A DNA stretch of 64,000 bases from Tetracladium setigerum (taxonomy: Eukaryota; Ascomycota; Leotiomycetes; Helotiales): positions 1,338,556-1,402,555 of the forward strand of contig PZJY01000004.1 in NCBI GenBank assembly GCA_031472005.1. Reading direction: 5' to 3'. The notes under the pieces are model-generated. The model searched no databases, had not been told where the DNA came from, and saw only the letters and a program-made list of their open reading frames with translations. Of this stretch, positions 47,535 through 59,700 are shown in pieces; position 1 is the first letter of the stretch, and the number at the start of each line of letters is the position of its first letter. The position numbers and the translations under genes were made by a program.

Positions 47535-48183
47535 TTACTGTTTTGTAGGCAAAGCAAGTAACATCCATCCATGCGCAACGAGAAACCATCCGTATCGAGA
47601 AATTTTATATGTACTTCACTTCAAATCAAAAAAAAAAAAAAAAAAAAAAGAACACAAGAGTTGAAACCTATCCCTTTTCTGTTAGCTATGTTCTATACTC
47701 AATTCTAAACACGTTGAGACTTTTCATTAGAGAAAAAATTTATACAAAGCTTTTTTAGCTTGATTTATAGTATGCCTTCGCCTAAAGTCTATAATACATT
47801 TCCTTTCCTAATTCTCTAACCCAGTACTTCTCTCACTTCTAATTTTCGTATAGGGTATCACCTGAGTTATATATATCCAACGTTATGCCTAAAATCATTT
47901 TTATGCCTTGGACAAAGCAAGTGATGAAGGGGCAATCGACGGCAATGTTGGAGACAGAGTCGGAATATTCCTGTCATATTAGGTGGCTGCTGCGTCAACC
48001 GTCCCCGGAAGGACTAATGAGTTGAATAGATTTTGACGGGGACTTGGTATGATATCTCAATGAGTGTCCAAGATACTATGGCCATAGAATGCTCGTAAAA
48101 AGTCTCGGAGTATGAACAGTGGCGACGAAGTCCGGCTTTGCACACAGGCTTCACACAGTGTCCTAGGCTTCGGGCAACAAACA
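47535..48183. other. Convergent intergenic region with A22 tract
   Basis: Between the flavoprotein (plus) and the ankyrin protein (minus). Carries an uninterrupted run of 22 A at 47628-47649 about 100 bases past the flavoprotein stop. No gene supported. Confidence 0.5.
47628..47649. repeat. A22 homopolymer
   Basis: Uninterrupted run of 22 adenines in the 3' flank of the flavoprotein gene. A remnant poly(A) tail of a retrocopy is possible, but no matching gene body ends there other than the intron-containing flavoprotein. Confidence 0.9.
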
Positions 48184-51100
48184 CTATTCTTCGGCGCTTG
48201 CCACATCTTCGACTCTATCCCGATCCTCGATCACAATACCGAGCTGCCTCATCTTATGCTCCTCCTCTTCACTCCACTTTTGCTTCCGGTTATCCTCTAG
48301 CACTTGTAGTATCTTCGGATACCAGTGATCTTTGAAGAAGACCGTTAGAGGGAGTCCGAGCTCGGTAAACATCAATTCGAATTCCGCGACGAGCTCTTCG
48401 TGTTGCTCGAGTAAGTGTCGCTCTTCTTCTTGGATCTCGCAAATTTCTTCGCGGGAGTAGAGCCCTCGAAAGCGATCGTAACAGTAAATGCTTGTCACCT
48501 CAACATGACAGGTATGAGAAAGCTCCAACCATTCGAACGTCATAATGCGTATGAATTCCCACGGGATCGACAGGTTTCTGAGACCATTGGCTTCAATAAT
48601 CTGTAGTAGGGAAAGACATATCGTGATGCTCATTTCTTTCGGTTGAAATTCTCCAGTCAGGCGTAGAGAATACATGTCCCACATCCGACATCCTTTAAGA
48701 GCAGAAGTGATGACCCTGCAGCCGTCCTTCGAGCAAGCACACTTGCAGTCATCGGTCTTGTCATCTTGAAGAAAGGAGCCCGCTATTTTCACTTGCTTTT
48801 CTGGCCAAGGCTTCGCGGGGATGGTGGGATACGTGTCGTCCTCTTCCTTCAGCAGCCCTCGTGCTAAACACGCACCGAGTGAATGCAAAGCCGTTCCTTC
48901 ACATTTGTGGTGTTTGCTATATATAACAGCACCTTTTTCCTGCAGCCATTGCAAAGTCTCGAGTGGCTGGAAACGGAAGAGATGCGGGTCAGCCACAGCG
49001 AACACATTGTGCCAGAACGGTGTCCATCCATCGACATCGAGTTCATCAACATCCCGAAACCCAGCATCGTACAATAAGATCGCCGTCGGCAGATTCAAGT
49101 TCGTGGTATGATAAACTGTTGTTTTCGCTAAATGGGTGCTTGGTATTAGGGCTGAGGGTATGTTAAAACCATGCTGAAGCAGCACAGACGAAACCGTAGC
49201 AGCTTGCACGTCAAGAACACTGCCTTCATTAATTGTGAGTGACTCCAGCTCCCAGGAAGGTAAGGATTGACGAGCAAGATGCAGCAAACGACTGCGCCTA
49301 TTAACGAGATGGGCGATGAACATTGGTTTCAAAGCTATGTTTTCTGACACGTAGATTTGTTCCAAGCAGTAATTTTGATCCCAACCGCCAACAGGACTAT
49401 CGTGGTCTAGTAGAAGAGATACGGATAGTAAATCATCTGTCGTATCGTGCCTCAGGGCAAACCACAACGCTGTGTGGCCCCAAGAGTCCTGGGCATCAAT
49501 TTTTGCACCCGCCTTTAGCAAGATTAGAAGACCCTGGGGCCATGTAATAGATAGATGAAGGTATGTGATACCAGACCGAAGACACTGATTGATAGACTCT
49601 GGACAGGACTCGGTTGCTATCTTCAGTGCATTTTCGTCTTGACAGTAGATAGCTTTGAGAATATCCGGGACTTCGAGCACTGAGATAGAAGTCAGCAAGG
49701 AAAGGATATTTGGTTCAGGTGCCTTGCAGAATCGATCTTTACCTCCGAGTTTTTGCTCATTCGGCAAACGCTTCATACTATCTTGAATGATTCTCGTGTC
49801 CACGGTGGTCCCGTAGTTAAAAGACACGTTGACGCTTTCAATCCCGAGGCCGCATTCAAACAGCCTCACAAGGAGGCTAGCTAAACCAGACTCACGGACA
49901 CCATACCAATAACTTCTGGAAATTGCTTCGAAAACTTCGGTCATTATTGTGCTGATGACTTTGTTAACACGTTTCATCCTAATGAGTTGCTCTATTAAAA
50001 GGTGGGAGAGAACAACGACGGAGAGAATTTGTCTTAAATCAAAGTGAAATGGATTGATAAGAGTTGTTGGAAGTACTCACCTATTATTACAATCACGTTC
50101 TAGAGGATCTGCACCTAGACGCATGAGACCGTCGAGCAAGTAAACAGTGTCCTGGATTGTCGTCAAGTTGGTGTACAGATCGAAATTTGATCGAGAATGT
50201 AGAGTGGCCTGATCAACGACAGCCTTTTTCCAAGTTAGAATATATCATCGACCCGATGATTCAATTTTCTCACATGTAGAAGTGTCTTTCCATCTGGATT
50301 GGTATCCCTCGGAGAAGCTTTTCCCTCTCGAAATAGCGAACTCAATTGTTGCAAGATAGAGTTGACATTACCCTCTGATCCCGTTCCTCTTTTGTACAGA
50401 ATCTCAAACGCAGGAGAATTGAAAGGCACGACGGGGTGGAATATCAAGTTTGGAGCGAGTCCAAACCCACCCGCTCCTCGTACCATGGCGAAACTTGCTG
50501 TAACCGAGTAATTCAAGAGTTTTGTACAGAATATATACTTTGCTCCCAGAGTCTCTACTTGCTGCTGTGCGTACCGAGATTGTGGGCAGTTGGAACGATG
50601 CAGTGCTGTGCTATTCCAGTAAGCCGAGAAGCCACAGATTTTGAATTTATGCCCGGTAGCTGTTAGACGACAGGTGCATGTGTAGCGCATATGATTACTC
50701 TGGCCGTGGTTCTTCGTTCGTTGACTTTCCGGTTTCCAGGGTGCCATCGATTCGCTCACGATATCGTCCCTCTCTATGCATGCTAAAGCCAAAATACCTG
50801 GCTCCCTGTATAGAGGCGAGTGAAACTGTACAGTCCGGATCTTTGACATCTGGGTAAGGTCAGCCATACAGTTCTACAATGGGTATGCGTGGGTGTGCGA
50901 ATTCGGTGTACCCATTGATCAACTCGATCCATTTTCGTGGCTATCAGTTCGAGGCGTGTCGAGAGATCCTCCTTAATAGCATCACCATTACGCAAACTCG
51001 CTTCCCTTAGAAGGAATTAGTGATAATACAAGTGTAATCCTCATTTCTAACTTACAGAATCAACATGCCAACAGCTAGTCGCAGGTTGCTCAGCAACTCT

Positions 51101-51498
51101 TCCAAATTTGCGTTTAGTTCTTGCAGATTTGCCCGTTTGAAAGGATATAACCCCCTGTCTTTCAAAGCACGGATTTTCTCCTCAGTAGTGGCTGGGATGC
51201 TTAAGCTTCCACACTTCTCAATAGCAACGAGCAGTTTGTTGAGGCCTGCCTCGCAAGTGGTGATAGAATACCTTACTTGTGTCGAAACAACACCACTTTC
51301 CGCCCCCTCAGCTTTGATGAGCAAGCTTACGAGACATTGGAGCTGGTCTCGAAGAGATTCGGACTTCAGAACGAGACTCTCAATCTCAGTTTTGTGTGCT
51401 TTGAAATGCGAGCAATATGTGATCAAGCCTTGCGAGACTTGTAGTCCGAGAGATACGATACCAACGGCGGTGCCAGCTGTCGAGAGAGGCTCTGCCAT
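48184..51498 (-). CDS. Ankyrin-type protein with fungal STAND-like N-terminal helical domain
   Basis: Multi-exon gene from ATG 51498. Exon 1 (to 51056) reads EPLSTAGTAVGIVSLGLQVSQGL, the start of the helical N-terminal domain common in fungal NACHT/ankyrin proteins. Splices then give RNGDAIKEDLSTRLELIATKM, MADLTQMSKIRTVQFH (50867-50247), a HAVVDQATLHSRSNFD exon (ankyrin-like) and a long last exon to 48184. In the latter, GITYLHLSITWPQGLLILLKAGAKIDAQDSWGHTALWFAL is a clear ankyrin pair, with others weaker, and a charged C-terminal tail (EEEEHKMRQLGI). The junction into the last exon (near 50098 to 49990) does not join in frame as I read it; a base may be missing. No NACHT domain is present. 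Function unknown, but the architecture suggests a role in non-self recognition. Confidence 0.75.
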
Positions 51499-51924
51499 GT
51501 TTCAGGATGAATGATAGAGGACTCCAACAAACGTTTCAAAATTCCAGAGGGTTTCAGAGATCAGACGCCTAAATTTCTCGAGGGCGGGTCGTAAGGCTGG
51601 GGATATTGGTAACTTCGTAGATGAGTATCTTAAATCAGCAAATTGGCGAAAACGAGTAAATGTTAAAGAAGCCAGAAGAGAGCGAGACTGATCGAGGGAA
51701 GCTAGTGGATCAAAAGAACATGATTAAGGAAACAAGCCAAAAATCAAGTAATCCAAGGTGCGCGACCCAACACGAAAAGCAAGGACGAAGCTCCGGGCCA
51801 GGCGTTTTCAGCAGGCGCATTTCAGCTCATGCACCTCGACGTGGCGGGCATGTGATGGCCAACGAACCAAAGATACCTAGCTAACTTACCTACCTATAGG
51901 TACAGCATGAGCGTGTAACCCAAG
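51499..51924. other. Intergenic region upstream of the ankyrin gene
   Basis: Promoter side of the ankyrin gene, left of the candidate LTR. An ATG frame at 51660-51884 (plus) is Lys/Ser-rich and lacks features. Confidence 0.4.
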
Positions 51925-52357
51925 TGTAACGGTCGCTATTCACTCACGAGTAAATAGCTAAGTCGGGTTGGTATTCGTCGAGGAGAGTAGGATCACAGGT
52001 ACGGCAGTAGACTTGTTACTAGAATATAAGATATTCAATTTGAGTTGAGCACGAAGTTCCTATCTAATGAAGTACCGTTATCCTTATATAGAAACTTCGT
52101 TCTCCGGGTCGATAGGGTCGACGCCCCTTAGCATCGACACGCCGTTGACCCTTGTCACGTGACCCGTACCAGAACCGGCGCCCTTATTGCCGTCTAGTCT
52201 ATTACTAACTAAACACATTAAACGGCTAGGAGTTCTCTTGGAGTAGGTCCTGGGAACCACTTGGCTTCTGGGACCTATGCTGCTCCTGAGCCTTAGGCTC
52301 CTAGGATGTCACGTGTTACTATGAGCTAACCTTGCTCCCGGAATACCGATCGTAACA
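51925..52357. mobile_element. Candidate solo LTR of a retrotransposon
   Basis: Starts TGTAACGGTCG and ends CGATCGTAACA, so the ends form the short inverted repeat TGTAACGRTCG-like typical of LTRs (5'-TG...CA-3'). It is 433 bases long, with a TATATAG motif near 52095. I find no matching 5-base target duplication (flanks CCAAG and CGTTA), so it may be an LTR fragment or a rearranged copy. No internal coding sequence is next to it. Confidence 0.45.
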
Positions 52358-52799
52358 CGTTAATAATAGCTAATTAGCTAGTGCTAGCTATGGCCGGCTA
52401 TTTATAATAAGCTTTTAAAATCTTCTTTAAACTTATAAAAACCTGCTTATAAATAATATTAAGATTTAGTTTAAGCTTATATTAAGACTTTTTTAAGACT
52501 AATATATTTTATTCGATTTTATATACTCTCGCGCCGCTGCGTTGTAACCTTATAAGACAAGCTTACTAAGGCATATTTTCTTTAAAACAAATAGCCAGAC
52601 GCTTAATCGTTTTACTATATTCGAGGTTTCCAATATCCCTTTATATGTGACCTTTTCCGGCGGGATTAAACTTTGTTTGCATCCCTAGTCATATTCCGAA
52701 GGTTTTCTTTGTCCCCAGACCGCGCGAAACCTTCGAGAAAGTCTTAACTTCATGTTTGACTCTACAGCAAATTGAAAATAATTAAAATTATTTCTCATC
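52358..52799. other. AT-rich stretch, possibly mutated repeat
   Basis: Unusually AT-rich, with runs such as TAATTAGCTAGTGCTAGC and many TA steps, unlike gene flanks in this window. It may be repeat DNA altered by repeat-induced mutation. The last 60 bases hold the pseudokinase promoter. Confidence 0.45.
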
Positions 52800-53951
52800 A
52801 TGGCAGTCCATCCTCTATATATCATCAAGAATCCATCTGCTCCCGAGACAGTGGCATCCTCAGTCCCAGTGCTCCGCGCCAGCGACAATGCTCGATTCCT
52901 CGCAACCAAGATCCCGCGCATTCTAACGAAAGATGTCAAAAGCTCCAAAACCACAACATCACTTGCCTCTGTCATCCTCCCTACCGCTTCAGTTCCAATT
53001 TCTAGAATTCTCAACCATCCTAACATCATTTCACTGGTAGATATTGTCTATACCTCCGATCTACTCGGCAGCGTCTCAAAAAGAGGACAACCCAGCGATT
53101 TAGCAGTATTCGAAGACATGAACGCAGGGTCATTGGCATTACTCTTACCGTCCGCCGAGCGACTCCCAACATTCGATAACGAAGCAGGATGGCGAATTCT
53201 CGCCGCACAAAACTTTCAGCGCTTTTCACTCCCCGAGTCACTTTGTTGGCATGTTCTCCGCTCCATCTCCAAGGCGCTACTATGGCTGCATCATGGCGTC
53301 AAGGAGACTCCAGGTATTCCCGGGGAGCGGGAGAAACATGATAATGATTGGCAGCCCGTCCTTATCATGGATGTCAGTCCGGCACAAATTTTCTTCCAGC
53401 ACCCCAAGGGAGGAGAGTTTTATGGTCCTTGCAAGTTGGGTGGGTTTCAGTATGCGAAGGTTACTGGGAGTGCTGGTGGGCGGATTGCTTCGGCAGATAG
53501 AATTGAGGATGTTCCTCTGATTAAGCAATATTACTGGGCTCCGGTACGTTTCCCTCTTTCACTTGCTACTTTTTGAAAACGTGACTAAATCGTCAAACAG
53601 GAAGTCTATCAAAACATCCAATCACCCTCCCGCAAATCTGAAATCTGGTCGCTTGGTGCAGTCATCTACGTTATGATGACTGGGATGCCACCACCCCGCT
53701 CCTACGAATGGCCCTGGCAAATCTCTCGCATGAATGATAAAGGGTTCTCAGAGGGAATCCGAGATATTGTTGCGGCGATGCTAAAATTTCATCCTGATGA
53801 TCGGCCAAATGCGTTTCAGTTGGTGGATAAGGTCGATGCAGAATGGAGAAGATGGCGCTCTACTACAGGGGAAGGGAGGGAGTTTGTGGATGTGGATGAT
53901 GAGCGAGCTGCGAGGAGGCTTGGGGGTTCTGGGAGGACGATGGCTATGTAG
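52800..53951 (+). CDS. Protein-kinase-fold protein lacking catalytic residues (pseudokinase)
   Basis: Two exons, 52800-53543 and 53601-53951 (365 codons, 364 residues). The kinase fold is seen from ILNHPNIISLVDIVY, then LPESLCWHVLRSISKALLWLHHG (helix before the catalytic loop), VYQNIQSP and SEIWSLGAVIYVMMTGMPPP (the DxWSxG-type segment), and a HPDDRPNAFQLV C-lobe motif. The catalytic loop HRDxKPxN reads IMDVSPAQI: the Asp remains, but His, Arg and Lys are lost. The DFG site reads GGF, so the Mg-binding Asp is missing. A glycine loop and VAIK lysine are not evident. I infer a pseudokinase acting as a scaffold or regulator; NEK-like kinases share the overall shape. Confidence 0.8.
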
Positions 53952-54701
53952 GGGTATGTAAGGATGGATATGGAAGGATGGTGAAGTCAAGTCTAGAAAT
54001 GTTGAGATCTGTTTGGAAGTGAGATTGTTTGATGTATCTAAAGTTCCAGTAATACAATAAATGTGACCTATTATCTTGCGTTATAAGTACACATCAATGC
54101 TGGAAAGTACTATTTCTTGCCAGCAACCAAACACTCGCTAAAGAGGCTATGTGGAGGCAAAAAAGTTTGTTTCCAGAGGATTGAAAATTTTCATATCTTG
54201 CTCGATCTTTTGATTGGAGCTTACTAGAGTGTAATTGAAATCTAGTGACTTGCCAATTTAAAGGCTAGGTATCACAGTACTTCTAGAACTTTCAAGTGTC
54301 TGCTATGTTTACGGCATCCTGTACTGCACTGCATCTCCAGGGCGCAGGTGGGAACGTCAAAACTACCTAGCCACACCATCAGTCTCAAGCCTCCATCTCC
54401 CAGATAAACTGTAGTCTCCTGTTAGGGGGTGTAACAGAGCACTGGAAAATTATTTCTTGGCCAGTAGCCTACTGGGCAATAACCAAGTGATTTCACGTGA
54501 TGGGACCAGACACGAAATTTTAATTTTCAAGCCGAAGTCACCCGCTATGACCTTTGAAGATCTTCCCCCGAATAACAGGCTTTAACCCACTATTATCACC
54601 TTCACAAATAGGTTGATCGACTTGGATTGGTGCTCATCTGAAATCGATCGCATCCTGAGCAAGTTCTGCCTTAAATCAGGATCTCACCAGCATTCCTCAA
54701 C
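53952..54701. other. Intergenic region, MFS promoter
   Basis: No gene supported. A TCACGTGA palindrome lies at 54493-54500, about 200 bases before the permease start. Confidence 0.5.
54493..54500. promoter_or_regulatory. TCACGTGA palindrome upstream of the MFS permease
   Basis: Third perfect copy of the E-box-type palindrome, about 200 bases upstream of the permease ATG, in a place suited to a promoter element. Binding inferred. Confidence 0.45.
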
Positions 54702-56552
54702 ATGGCAGGCGGTCAGCGGTACAAATCCTTCAAGCAATATGTTCGGCAGCCATACGAACACGAAGGCGAAGGAAGGCTGATTCGAAAACTTGGTTACCTC
54801 TCCAATACCTTTCCCAATCGAAATCTCAAATTTCTGGTCTGATACGTCTTCTAGATTTCTTTATTTTATCATTCTGTTGTTTGATGTATTTCGCCAATTA
54901 TTTGGACCGAACGAACCTAAACAATGCTTATGTTAGTGGAATGAAGGAGGAACTGGGCTTCAAAGGAAACCAGTTGAATGTCATCAACACAATTTTTACT
55001 ATGGGGTGAGTTCTGTACTTCAAATTTGTTAACACAACTTCCTGGAAGAAAAAAACGCCTGTGGTAGTAAATGCTTGGTTGCAAAATAAATCGCCTTGAT
55101 CTACTTCACATGAACATATCGTGAATATTAGCACTTTTGAATATGTTCAGTCATCAAACAGAGATTCGGAAATGTTTCTGTCAAATTTGAACATAAGCGA
55201 GGCTTTTTTAACACCGATTTCAATTACTTTTGCGAAACCTTTCTGACGAGCAACAGATATCTCATTGGCCAAATCCCTAGCAACCTCGCTCTCTATCATT
55301 TCAAACCCCGCATATTCTTCCCAGCCATGATCGTAATCTGGGGCAGCCTAACAATGATTACGGCCTGCGTTTCTCGCCCACAACATATAATGGTAATTCG
55401 ATTCTTTCAAGGAATGGCAGAAGCATCCACCTTTGGCGGCACCCACTATATTCTCGGCTCCTGGTACAACGCAAGCGAACTCGGGAAGCGTACGGGCATC
55501 TTCACTTCTTCTGGTTTATCAGGAGCACTATTTGGCGGCTTCCTCCAAACGGCAATCAATTCCAGTCTCAATGGGAAACAAGGCCTCAGTGGGTGGCGAT
55601 GGTTATTCATAATTGATGGGATAATCACCATTCCTATCGCTCTTTACGGTTTTCTCCTCTTTCCAGACACACCTTCAACCACAACAGCATTCTATCTCAC
55701 TGCCGCAGAAAAAGAGCTTGCGATCGCTCGCGTTCCCAAAGTCCCGGAACGTACACCATGGAACTTGAAATTCGTGAGACGAATCTTCTCCAGTTGGTAT
55801 CTTTACGGCTTCGTGATGCTCTGGATCATAGCTGGCGAAGCCGAATCTTTCTCCACCAACGCTCTCTTAGCACTATACATGAAAGCTCAAACGGCACCGA
55901 AATACAGTATCGCGCAACTCAATAACTACCCCACCGGCGTTCCTGCCGTAGGAATAATTTCCACGCTGTTCTGGGCCACTCTGACCGATTTCCTCGGCGG
56001 AAAGCGATATCTGGTTGGGTATTGGATTGCTATAACTGGTATTGTCACCTCCGTTATGATATTAGTTAGCGTGGGAAAGGATCGTGCGACGGTGTTTGCT
56101 GCGTATTACTGGGCAGGTAGTGTGTATGCCTGTCAAGCTACATTCTTCGCCTGGGCAAACGATGCGATGAGGTTTGAGGAGCACAGTTTGAGAGCTGTGG
56201 TAATTGCTAGTATGAATGTGGGGAGTAATGCTGTGAATTCTTGGTGGAGTATTTTGTTCTATTCGGCCGACATGGCGCCAAACTTTACGGTATGATTCTG
56301 ATGTTTTTATTTTTTTTAAATGTAAGATTTACCTCGTTGGATTGCTAATGGATGATGGCTAAATAGCGGGGTATGTGGGCTATGATTGGCACTTGTATCG
56401 CTATGGCGATCTGGACATCTGGATTGCTATATCAAACGAAAGTATCAGAGGGGAGAAGATTGGCTGCTCAACTCCCAAGTCGTGAAAGTGTTGGCGAGGA
56501 GACCTCGTCGAATAAGGATCAGGAGGCGGTGAGAATACAACCGATAGCTTGA
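54702..56552 (+). CDS. MFS transporter, allantoate-permease (Dal5-like) family
   Basis: Four exons, 54702-54792, 54855-55005, 55257-56289 and 56367-56552, totalling 487 codons (486 residues). Transmembrane segment 1 reads FFILSFCCLMYFANYLDRTNLNNAY, the family's hallmark D-R-T-N after helix 1. YLIGQIPSNLALYHFKPR and RFFQGMAEASTFGG follow (helices 2-4), and 12 hydrophobic segments can be counted. Relatives import anionic organic acids or vitamins such as allantoate, nicotinate or pantothenate; the substrate is not told by sequence. Intron 2 (55006-55256, 251 bases) is four times longer than the others. The C-terminus is hydrophilic. The frame is intact. Confidence 0.9.
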
Positions 56553-56794
56553 CGAGATTTCTCAGGGACAAATAGAATAGATCAAGAGATTAAAGCTTGA
56601 TGGAGATTGTTCTGACAGTCTGTTCGAGTGCCAGCTTCTTCCGGTGAGTATTCTCTTCGATCAACAGATTCTGTTCACATATGAAGACAACGCGAATCTT
56701 TTGAGTTGAGATACACTTTACCATCTATTTTCCAGATATCCTCTTAAATTTTGTAGTAGCCCTTCCATACACCTGTTCAATAAGTGCTATTCTC

Positions 56795-59700
56795 TTACTC
56801 CTTGGTTCCATCCACAATCATATTTTCCTCCACCTTGGCTACAACAGGCTCCAGCATGTACTCCTTCTTTACACTAGCCTTCCAATCCTCCACACTCATC
56901 ACCTTCTCTCCAACTTGTACATTCCCCTTTCCAATTGCCTTCAACTTCTTCGGATTATACTTGGGAATGTACATCATTTCATGATCTTTATTACAGATCA
57001 AACGAGGTAGAGTGCCCGCTCTCAGCTTTTCTAGGCAGTAGGAGTTGAACAAGATATCTGCGCAATCGAGACACGCATACCAATCGTCAGGATAGGAGTA
57101 ACTGGTCCCACATATGCCGTCGCAAGTCATTTCACTGGCAAATAAATTAGTGGAAAGCTTATGGTGTGAATTAGAAGCATAGACTCACAGTTGTCCTTTG
57201 AATGGCTGGGTATGATGCCCTTTTGGTTTGTTGTTTGCTTCGCTGGCCTCGAGCTTATCCTGGCTGCTTGTGTTTTCTCCAGTAGTTATCGGTGTGACGA
57301 TTCCTGCTGGAGCTTCTCCTGTTGTCGTAGCTGAACTATTTCCGGATGATGATGCCTGAGTATCTGTCTCGGCTGCAGTGATCGTCTCAGATTGCGTCGA
57401 ATCTTGCTGGGGTTTTGAGTCAGCTTTTGTTGTAATGGAGGCATCAGCTGGTGCATCATCTTCATCTGGTAGCTCTCCATTGATTTCGTCGGGCGTGATC
57501 AAAGAATATGCAGCCAGGGAATTCTCAAAATCCCCGGCAAATGGCACATAATAACAAATATTGAAATATCCGAGCCAATCATTGTCTAGATCATCGTCAG
57601 ATAACAGATCAATACCGGTCTTAACTTGCTTCGTGAGGGCCTTTTTCGCTTCAACTTTGTTTCCGATATTGCTGAAATGCCGAGCAAGAGCGATACGATA
57701 ATTAAGAGAATTGTAGAACTTGTCCTCTGGTTCGCTATTCATTGCCTTTATTTTTGACACGCACTCCTCCGACGCCAAACTATCATTTGGAATTTTTGCG
57801 AGATGAACATAGGCAAATGGCAGGTGTACTCTGACAAGATCCCTGAACCAGAACAAGTTATCCAGAGGTGTGCTTTCATCTTGTTCGATGGTCCAAAGCT
57901 CCTCCCATAAGTTGATTGCAATCTGGATAGAATCGTCGCTCGGCCGAGCATAGTAATGAAAGTAGGCATAGTACTGAATCGCTCAGTCAGCAGGGTCATA
58001 ATATCGTTGTCAAAGGAATGCATACATGCAAAAGATGAATAGTCAAATTCAACTTTCCGCGGTGCTTTAATGGGTCATTTGCCACAGCCTTCTGATCTGC
58101 CCTCGCAATCTTTAAAGCCGATTCATATCCTTGCTTTACAAGTTCGTTGACTTCATGACTACGAACCTTTGCCACCATGTGGTGAATATCATCGTAGAAG
58201 GACGGAATTCTGAGATAGCACAGGTTAGTACTGAAGGCTACAAAGTGTAAGAAAGATTACATACGGCGCGTTTCGGCAAAACAATTGAGTCCACCTGTCA
58301 AGTCCAGAACCCTCATCTTTTGAATTTAACATGCCATTAGCAAAGGCTAATAACGGAACAAATTTGCTGCTCGTTGTGAGCATTTGGATGTACTCGAGTG
58401 CTACCGAGAAAACATTAGCACTTCTGATTCTCGCGCGTGTAGACGACTCGCAAGAATCTTGAAAAACAAGCATGCCTCCTGGAATGGGCATGCTGGGTAA
58501 ATGCACCACGAGAGAGAGCCAAAGGGTTACAGGACGGCTGTACTCACCTGTAGCATAGTCCTGTGGATGGTTCTTCATAATATCTTCATACAAAATCATC
58601 GCTTGCTCATGATTTCCAGATTTCCACGTATCCCCAGCGATATCTCGACGGAGATGAGGTATGGATGGTTGAGGGTCAGTATCCATTGGCGCTCCACTTT
58701 CAATCTTCCGAAACAATTCCTCCATTGTATCCTTCGCTAATTTCCAGCTATGCTGGTCTCGGTCTATCCAAAGATTAGTGAGCCATCGGATTTCAAGCCT
58801 TGCTTTACATATAATTCAGTTATGTGCACTGGGAGCACTATTGGTAGCGGTACCATCCAAGTTGGTCTCGCAATTTCCAATACAGCCCCTAGTTTTGTGT
58901 CATGCTCCAAAGTGTTCTTTGAGGCTAAATTGGTCTGTAGAGAGAATACTTACAGCATTTAGCGAGACCCGAGAGCGAGAGCCAGTTGTCTTCTTGCGAG
59001 AGGTTTGCCTCCTTAAAAAGCTTTATAGCCTCGGAGGTATGTCCGCAATCTCTATATGCTCTTGCAACATGTCGACGCATATGATAAGTGAGCTCAGTGA
59101 TTTCAAGCCTAAATTCATAGGAGTTAGATAGGGCACAGTTTCGTTGGAAAGTTGTATGATGCCCAGAAAACTAACAGCACCATTACAATGTTTCAAGCAC
59201 TTACTTTGATTGCGACCATTTTAGAAGCGCATCTATATTGAGTTGCGGTATTTCATGGAGTAATGAAACCTCCTTCCATTTATCGCCGGTGCTTGGATCT
59301 CGACGCTGCTCGATCTAAACAATGTTAATTCAGAGACAGCTTTGGTCAAAATATGAGTTGTCAAACCTTGCAGACATATCCGTTTAGAAATATTAGTAGA
59401 TTTGTGAATGGATATTGAGGTTCTGTGAGCCATCGGTTTGCGACAAATTTTGCGATGTTCTCCAGCAAATCTGCTTCGGGTGTGGAATTTGATGTGAGCT
59501 CTTTCACCCATTTAATTTCGTCGTTTCCAAGACCTTTGATCACTGCGGAATCTTTGAACCACTATTATACCATTAGCTTATTGTGCTTCCTCTAAGTTGT
59601 GTAGTTCTAAACTGCAGGATAGAACCTGGGTTAAAAGCAAAGCTATCTTAACACAAGAATTATAAACTCACATTCAGGACAGCTTCAACATAATCCCCCT

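Noticed and set aside
52090..52140. GGGTCGA repeats with reverse copies as a replication origin or binding array
   Set aside because: Too short and inside the candidate LTR; an internal LTR palindrome explains it better.
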